From: Ornithodoros turicata
Lineage: Eukaryota; Arthropoda; Arachnida; Ixodida; Argasidae
Reading direction: 5' to 3'
Length of the DNA stretch: 64,000 nucleotides
NCBI RefSeq assembly: GCF_037126465.1
Contig: NC_088204.1
Location: 16,436,804-16,500,803 of the forward strand
Numbering within the stretch: position 1 is the stretch's first letter; each line of letters begins with the position of its first letter. The notes below the pieces were generated by a model, which saw nothing but the letters and a program-made list of their open reading frames with translations, was not told the DNA's origin and ran no database searches. The translations under genes and the position numbers were made by a program. Positions 59,850 to 64,000 of this stretch are shown here, piece after piece.

Positions 59850-60225
59850 AATGTTAGATTAGGTTAGATGACAATCCAGGTTGTTAAGTTATGTTAAGAG
59901 AAGTGCCTCTGGACGAGGGCCACCGATATTTTCAACAGAGACTGTTCTCTTCTTGAGGTTGTTAGGTTAGGTTGGGTTAGGTTAGGTAACAATCTAGGTC
60001 GTTATGTTATGACAAGGGACGTGCCTCAGGACGAAGGCCACCGATATTTTGAACAGAGCCTGTTCTTCTGTTGTTCAGATTGTTAGGTTCGGTTCGGTTA
60101 GGTAAGGTTGTTAGGTTGCTAGGTTGTTAGGTCAGGCTAACGGAAATGCCTCAGGACGAAAGCCGCCGATATTTTGAACAGAGACTGTTCTTCTCTTCTT
60201 CAGGTTGTTAGGTAAGGTGTATTGT
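59850..60225. repeat. about 120-bp tandem repeat (3 units) with TTAGG-like tracts
   Basis: Three units are spaced 118 and 125 bp (GATATT at 59925, 60043, 60168). Each has the block GCCTCAGGACGAAGGCCACC, CGATATTTT, AACAGAGACTGTTCTTCT. The units are separated by tracts built of TTAGG and near variants (for example 59962-59987 and 60082-60131). The block is related to 52885-52938. No coding content. Confidence 0.88.
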
Positions 60226-63018
60226 AGCATAGTAATACAATTGCGTTCCTTTATGATGTATAATTAGGGTCTGATATGATTGTGGCTTGATACGATGTTG
60301 ACCAGAACACTCCTTACTGTGATATGTTAATACTCGAATGCATAAATGCATGCAGAAGACACGTTGAATTACTGGGTAGAAAACGGCCCAATTTTGGAAC
60401 CCGAATATCTACAGGTGAAGAAACTTTATGTACACATGTAGAAAACACAAACGATACCAAAGTTTGCGCATTGCAAAACATATGTGATACGCTGGAACGT
60501 ATGTACACGTTTGCACTGAAGCGCAATTGTTCAATCTGGAGACAAAACAGAATATTTTCGTGCATAGCCAAATGCACCCCAGCAACGGACCTCCTTCGAT
60601 AACAAAATTAGTGTCATCTAATAAATTGGTGGAGATTTACACCGCAAGTATATGTTAAACCAGCAAACAACTATTCCGCACCAGCAATGATCCATACCTG
60701 CAATAAAACCGTTATCATACGTGATTTATTTAGTATGATAAGTGGCATCTACTATCGGTTTGGAAGATTACATCTTCCCTCATGCAGAATAGCCGTTTGA
60801 TGATTGTGTCACAGGGCTCAGAACATTCATGCAGTATCATCATCTGTTATTATTTAATTATTAGCATGTATTTTCATCTCGTTTTTGTTTTTCTTTTGTT
60901 CATCGTGCAAGCATCCGCACTCTTTTGTTGTTAGCTCCTCACATTTGGATAATCAGCATCAGCTGAGAAAATCATGCCCCGAAGCAAACCGTAGAATCTC
61001 GCGACAAGCATGTAATAACCTCTAGAGCTGACGGCCCTGGCAAGAAGGGTTGGTATTTTTGCTAACGTAATTATCTGAAGAACACGTTGGCAGCGAGCCA
61101 AAAGAGATTAGCGTTAAATATCGGAAAAGAAATTCCGAAATCGAAACTTTCATTATGCGGGTGTCCGCATTCGGCATTGCGTCGTAAGCCACAAGACGGT
61201 GTACAAGGTTATTGATATGGCCCGGGGACACCGGACGAGAAATAGAGGACTGGTAATTTGATGTTGGCTTCGGTGCAACAAGATTGATGGTCCAATCAAG
61301 TGTCGGACTGCGAGGGTGGGCATAGCGCGTGGGTACGCGACTGATTGGTCAGAGAGGGACGAGTTGTTCTTGATGTTAAACTGTTCCTTGAACAATAAGT
61401 GCGCAACAGTTCGAACGCTCTCGTCCGAACCCATAGCGAAGTTCGGGTGCTGTGTCCGTCATTATTACGCACGTAAGTTTACATGCAGGAGCAGTCGAAG
61501 AGTAATTACTCAAAGCGCAAAAAAATACAAAAATAAAAATAAAACTAGACAATAAAGAAGGAAAGGGAGCCCCCCCCCCCCCATCCCTTTCTGTTGAGTA
61601 GCAATATCTACATCGAACAATCAGAGCATATATTTCAGTACGGGCTTGTTTGTACGGCCGGCTCGCGTTAATGTTAACTTGAACACCCTCCGCCGTTATT
61701 TCTACTAAGCACCACCAGGGTGCGAAGGCCGGAATGGCGTTCAAGCTAAGTCTGATGCGAGCTGTACACTGGAATATAGCTATCTTAACATTGCGAAGTC
61801 CTACAGTTCCCCGCCAATCTGTGTAAAGGTGAAGGATTTTTCTCAGGTCCGAGCTCCCGGAGTCCTCCTTTCTTGTTTACCTATCGTTGTTTAGAAAGCA
61901 ATGAACGTACACTAGAACGGAAGTTACTGAGACGAAAGTCTATGTGCAATCTGAGGTTTCTCTGCTGCTGTTGCGCATCCATAATTATACGGAGGCTTCT
62001 TGCTTAATTGGCCTGTTTTGTAAGGTTGTGGGTGTGACTCAGTGAAGAGGGAGGATCTCGTTGGAGGCAGGAAGAGGCGCTGCGTAGACAGTAGAGGGCA
62101 GTTTGTGAATGAGGGTGTAGAAAAGGTAAGTCTGAAAAAATACGAGGTGGAAATAACATAAACGTATTTTTGTTGTTGTTGCCGACGCAGCATGGTTCAC
62201 AGCAGCACTGCGTGTTGCAGATCTGCATTTCAAATGCAACATTACGGTGGCATACTGTACTCTTTATGTTCACCCATCGGATACACCCTATTACAACCTT
62301 CTCAGGGACTATTCGTTATTTTCCCAGCCCAAAAATTAAAACTTGGGGTTGCTGGACGACAACAATCACGTAAGGAAGCCAACAACTGACAAAAGGAAGA
62401 GAAAAATTTAAAATAAAACACAACCTGTGATGCTTCTTGTGCTTTCTGACCACATATATTCCGGAAGTGTCAAGTGAAGCACCCGATGAATGATTCGTGT
62501 TAGTTCAGCTGGTGAAATCAAGCACCGCCGGATCTCAAAACTTAAGTTGAGTTGAGTTGATAAGAAAAGAAAAAAATGGAGGAATAGGCACTCACTACAA
62601 GAGCCGGCTACCTCACAACTAACACAACTGAATGGACGCAATAGCTGCAAGAAGGAAATACCTCGCGCACTTGGGTTGCAGTTTTGTTTTGTTCAGTTTC
62701 GGTTTCGAATTTGTTTGGCAACGCGGCTCAATACGCTGTGTAAATCGTAGTTCGGATCTCTCACAACGAACATTACGCCTGAACCGTTTCGCGAACCGGG
62801 AACCGCCTAAATTTTTGTCGGTTCAGTCCCGGTTCGGTCCCGGTTCGGTTCAACGCGAGAAAAAATATTTTGGATCGGTTCAGTTCCGGTTCCGCGAAAA
62901 AATACGATTTCTTCTTTTTTTTGTTTTTGTTTTGCGGTTTTCTGTTATGTTCAGTTTCGGCACGTATGTATTATACACGTAGTGCACGTCCCTCGAAGAC
63001 GACGATCTGTCCACTACC
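60226..63018. other. no gene recognised
   Basis: Simple repeat: poly(C) at 61570-61583. Between 62690 and 62950 the plus strand is rich in GGTTCGGT/GAACCG motifs, resembling the subterminal region of another hAT-type element, but no termini were found. Confidence 0.45.
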
Positions 63019-63222
63019 GTCACACGGGCAGGCTTCAGTGGTCATAGACACCAATGACCGTTGAAGGTGCGTATAGCGCCACCTACCGTGTAGCGTGTCA
63101 ACTTCTCATAGAGCATTGGATTCAATGCGCCCTGTCAGGTTGACACGTTCCACGCTTAGCGGCGCTATGCGCATCTTCAATGCCCATTTGTTTCAATGAT
63201 TACTGAAGACTGCCAGTGTGAC
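63019..63222. mobile_element. inverted repeat element, about 84-bp arms
   Basis: Left arm GTCACACGGGCAGGCTTCAG, TATAGCGCCACC, AGCGTGTCAACT; right arm is its complement in reverse order (AGGTTGACACG, GGCGCTATGCGCATCTTC, CTGAAGACTGCCAGTGTGAC). Identity about 75-80% with a 34-nt spacer. No target duplication is obvious. Likely an old MITE. Confidence 0.75.
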
Positions 63223-63293
63223 AGCTGCACAAGCAGCTTTTACCATGCCTCGGTCGTGTTCGAACCTGCAACCCTGTACATTCAGGTGTGGAA

Positions 63294-63590
63294 GCGCTAA
63301 AGTGCAAAAATGTCTCATCGCAGAATGAAAGATGCCGTTATCTTGACATCAACACAAAGGGAGGGGGAAGTCATCCGGCCATTGCGTCGTTCATGAGTTA
63401 TGCGCGAACGAAACCGCCATTTATGCATCCTCTTTCCTTCTGAAGAAGGGCGACAACGCGTAGCGGGTTCTCATTGGTCTCCGCAAACCATCTGTCGAAT
63501 CATCGCGGGAGATCGTATGAGGAGACCAATCGGAGGTCTCTCCGCATTGTCGCGCTTCCTGAAAAGGAGAGGGAAGGATATAAAGGGAAG
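63294..63590. mobile_element. foldback MITE family B, 3'-incomplete copy
   Basis: Shares with 12532-12901 the terminus CGCTAAAGTGCAAAAATG, CTTGACATCAACACAAAGGG, the ATTGGTCTCC...GGAGACCAAT palindrome and GCATTGTCGCGCTTCCTG. The right terminus is not found; the sequence passes into the tail of the SINE at 63620. Confidence 0.75.
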
Positions 63591-63619
63591 GGATACAAAT
63601 ATGCGCAGACAGAAATATT

Positions 63620-63868
63620 TTTTAAATTCCGTGTTAGCGCCGCGAAGCAACTGTGGCTATGAGCGGCGTACAGATGTGGACTGATGGAGAGAGGACAGCG
63701 GGAAGGCGTGGGGGAGGGGGGTTAGTACGCGTCCTGGGCAGACTTCAGGGTGAACTGTGCCAACATTCCTCTGGAAAGTCTTCGGAAAACTAAGGGAAAA
63801 CCTCAGACAGCACAGCCGGTGGTAGGATTCGAACCCACCACCACCCACCTTGGCTACCACCAACGACT
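63620..63868 (-). mobile_element. tRNA-derived SINE A, full-length
   Basis: The plus strand reads from the tail GTTAGCGCCGCGAAGCAACT through GTCCTGGGCAGACTTCAGGG, GGAAAACCTCAGACAGCACA and the reversed B box GGATTCGAACCCACC to TTGGCTACCACCAACGAC. Near-identical order and length to 16272-16541. It is preceded by TTTTTTAAATTCC, the A-rich 3' end of the element in reverse. Confidence 0.85.
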
Positions 63869-64000
63869 TACCAACCTTAACCTGCTCGGTCATCATGCCG
63901 CTGGTCAAAAGCTAATACCATGGTCCCTCAATACTAATAGCGTGCTAATACTAATCCAAAAATGATAGGTACAGAAAACTGAACATTTCCTCGTTTCGGC

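Noticed and set aside
59962..60131. True telomere end
   Set aside because: TTAGG tracts are short, degenerate and flanked by ordinary sequence on both sides; interstitial at best.

Overview
The window reads as non-genic, repeat-dense DNA from an arthropod nuclear genome, most likely a tick or another chelicerate. Reasons: no gene-dense or operon-like layout; short stop-riddled frames on both strands; many tRNA-derived SINEs with A and B boxes; LINE remnants; several MITE families; microsatellites; and interstitial TTAGG-type repeats, the ancestral arthropod telomere motif. The tick assignment rests on remembered resemblance of the SINE and LINE 3' sequences to tick repeats and is inference. 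I found no host protein-coding gene I can defend. The only convincing protein homology is retrotransposon-derived: an RNase H plus zinc-knuckle-like C-terminus of a non-LTR element at 23375-24361 (minus), and a weaker LINE C-terminal scrap at 58720-58933 (minus).

Layout. 0-10 kb: two SINE copies, a 76-bp tandem duplication, a 45-bp-stem hairpin (3578-3679) and a foldback whose loop carries a G-quadruplex motif (5230-5484). 10-24 kb: SINE tail copies; foldback family B (12532-12901) abutting a SINE; a 161-bp tandem duplication rich in TATCGATA; a palindromic family-A MITE split by a SINE (16101-16568); a 133-bp-arm inverted repeat (17614-17888); a hAT-like element with a perfect 8-bp target duplication (21735-22308); SINEs; and the LINE fragment. 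24-34 kb: mostly unassigned, with two SINEs. 34-39 kb: a hAT-like element with a family-A palindrome nested in it (34759-35587), a TA-flanked TIR element (35970-36343), a structurally complete hammerhead ribozyme motif on the minus strand (38010-38054) and a second, unrelated hAT-like element with an 8-bp target duplication (38358-39234). 39-48 kb: mostly unassigned, with microsatellites and a SINE. 48-52.4 kb: a cluster of six family-A palindromic MITE copies or relics. 54.5-55.7 kb: a third hAT-like copy and a short foldback. 56-60 kb: a GC-rich stretch with possible exons, a poly(A)-ended segment, a SINE inserted in a LINE scrap, a LINE 3' end, and a three-unit tandem repeat of about 120 bp that interleaves TTAGG-like tracts with a hammerhead-like block. 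60-64 kb: an 84-bp-arm inverted repeat, a second family-B copy and a full-length SINE.

The pieces do not form a pathway. They record layered transposition: MITEs inside hAT elements, SINEs inside MITEs and LINEs. The most interesting signals are the hammerhead motif (in animals such motifs occur in Penelope-like elements and related retroelements), the telomere-like tandem array, and the set of near-perfect palindromes that would make long double-stranded RNA if transcribed.
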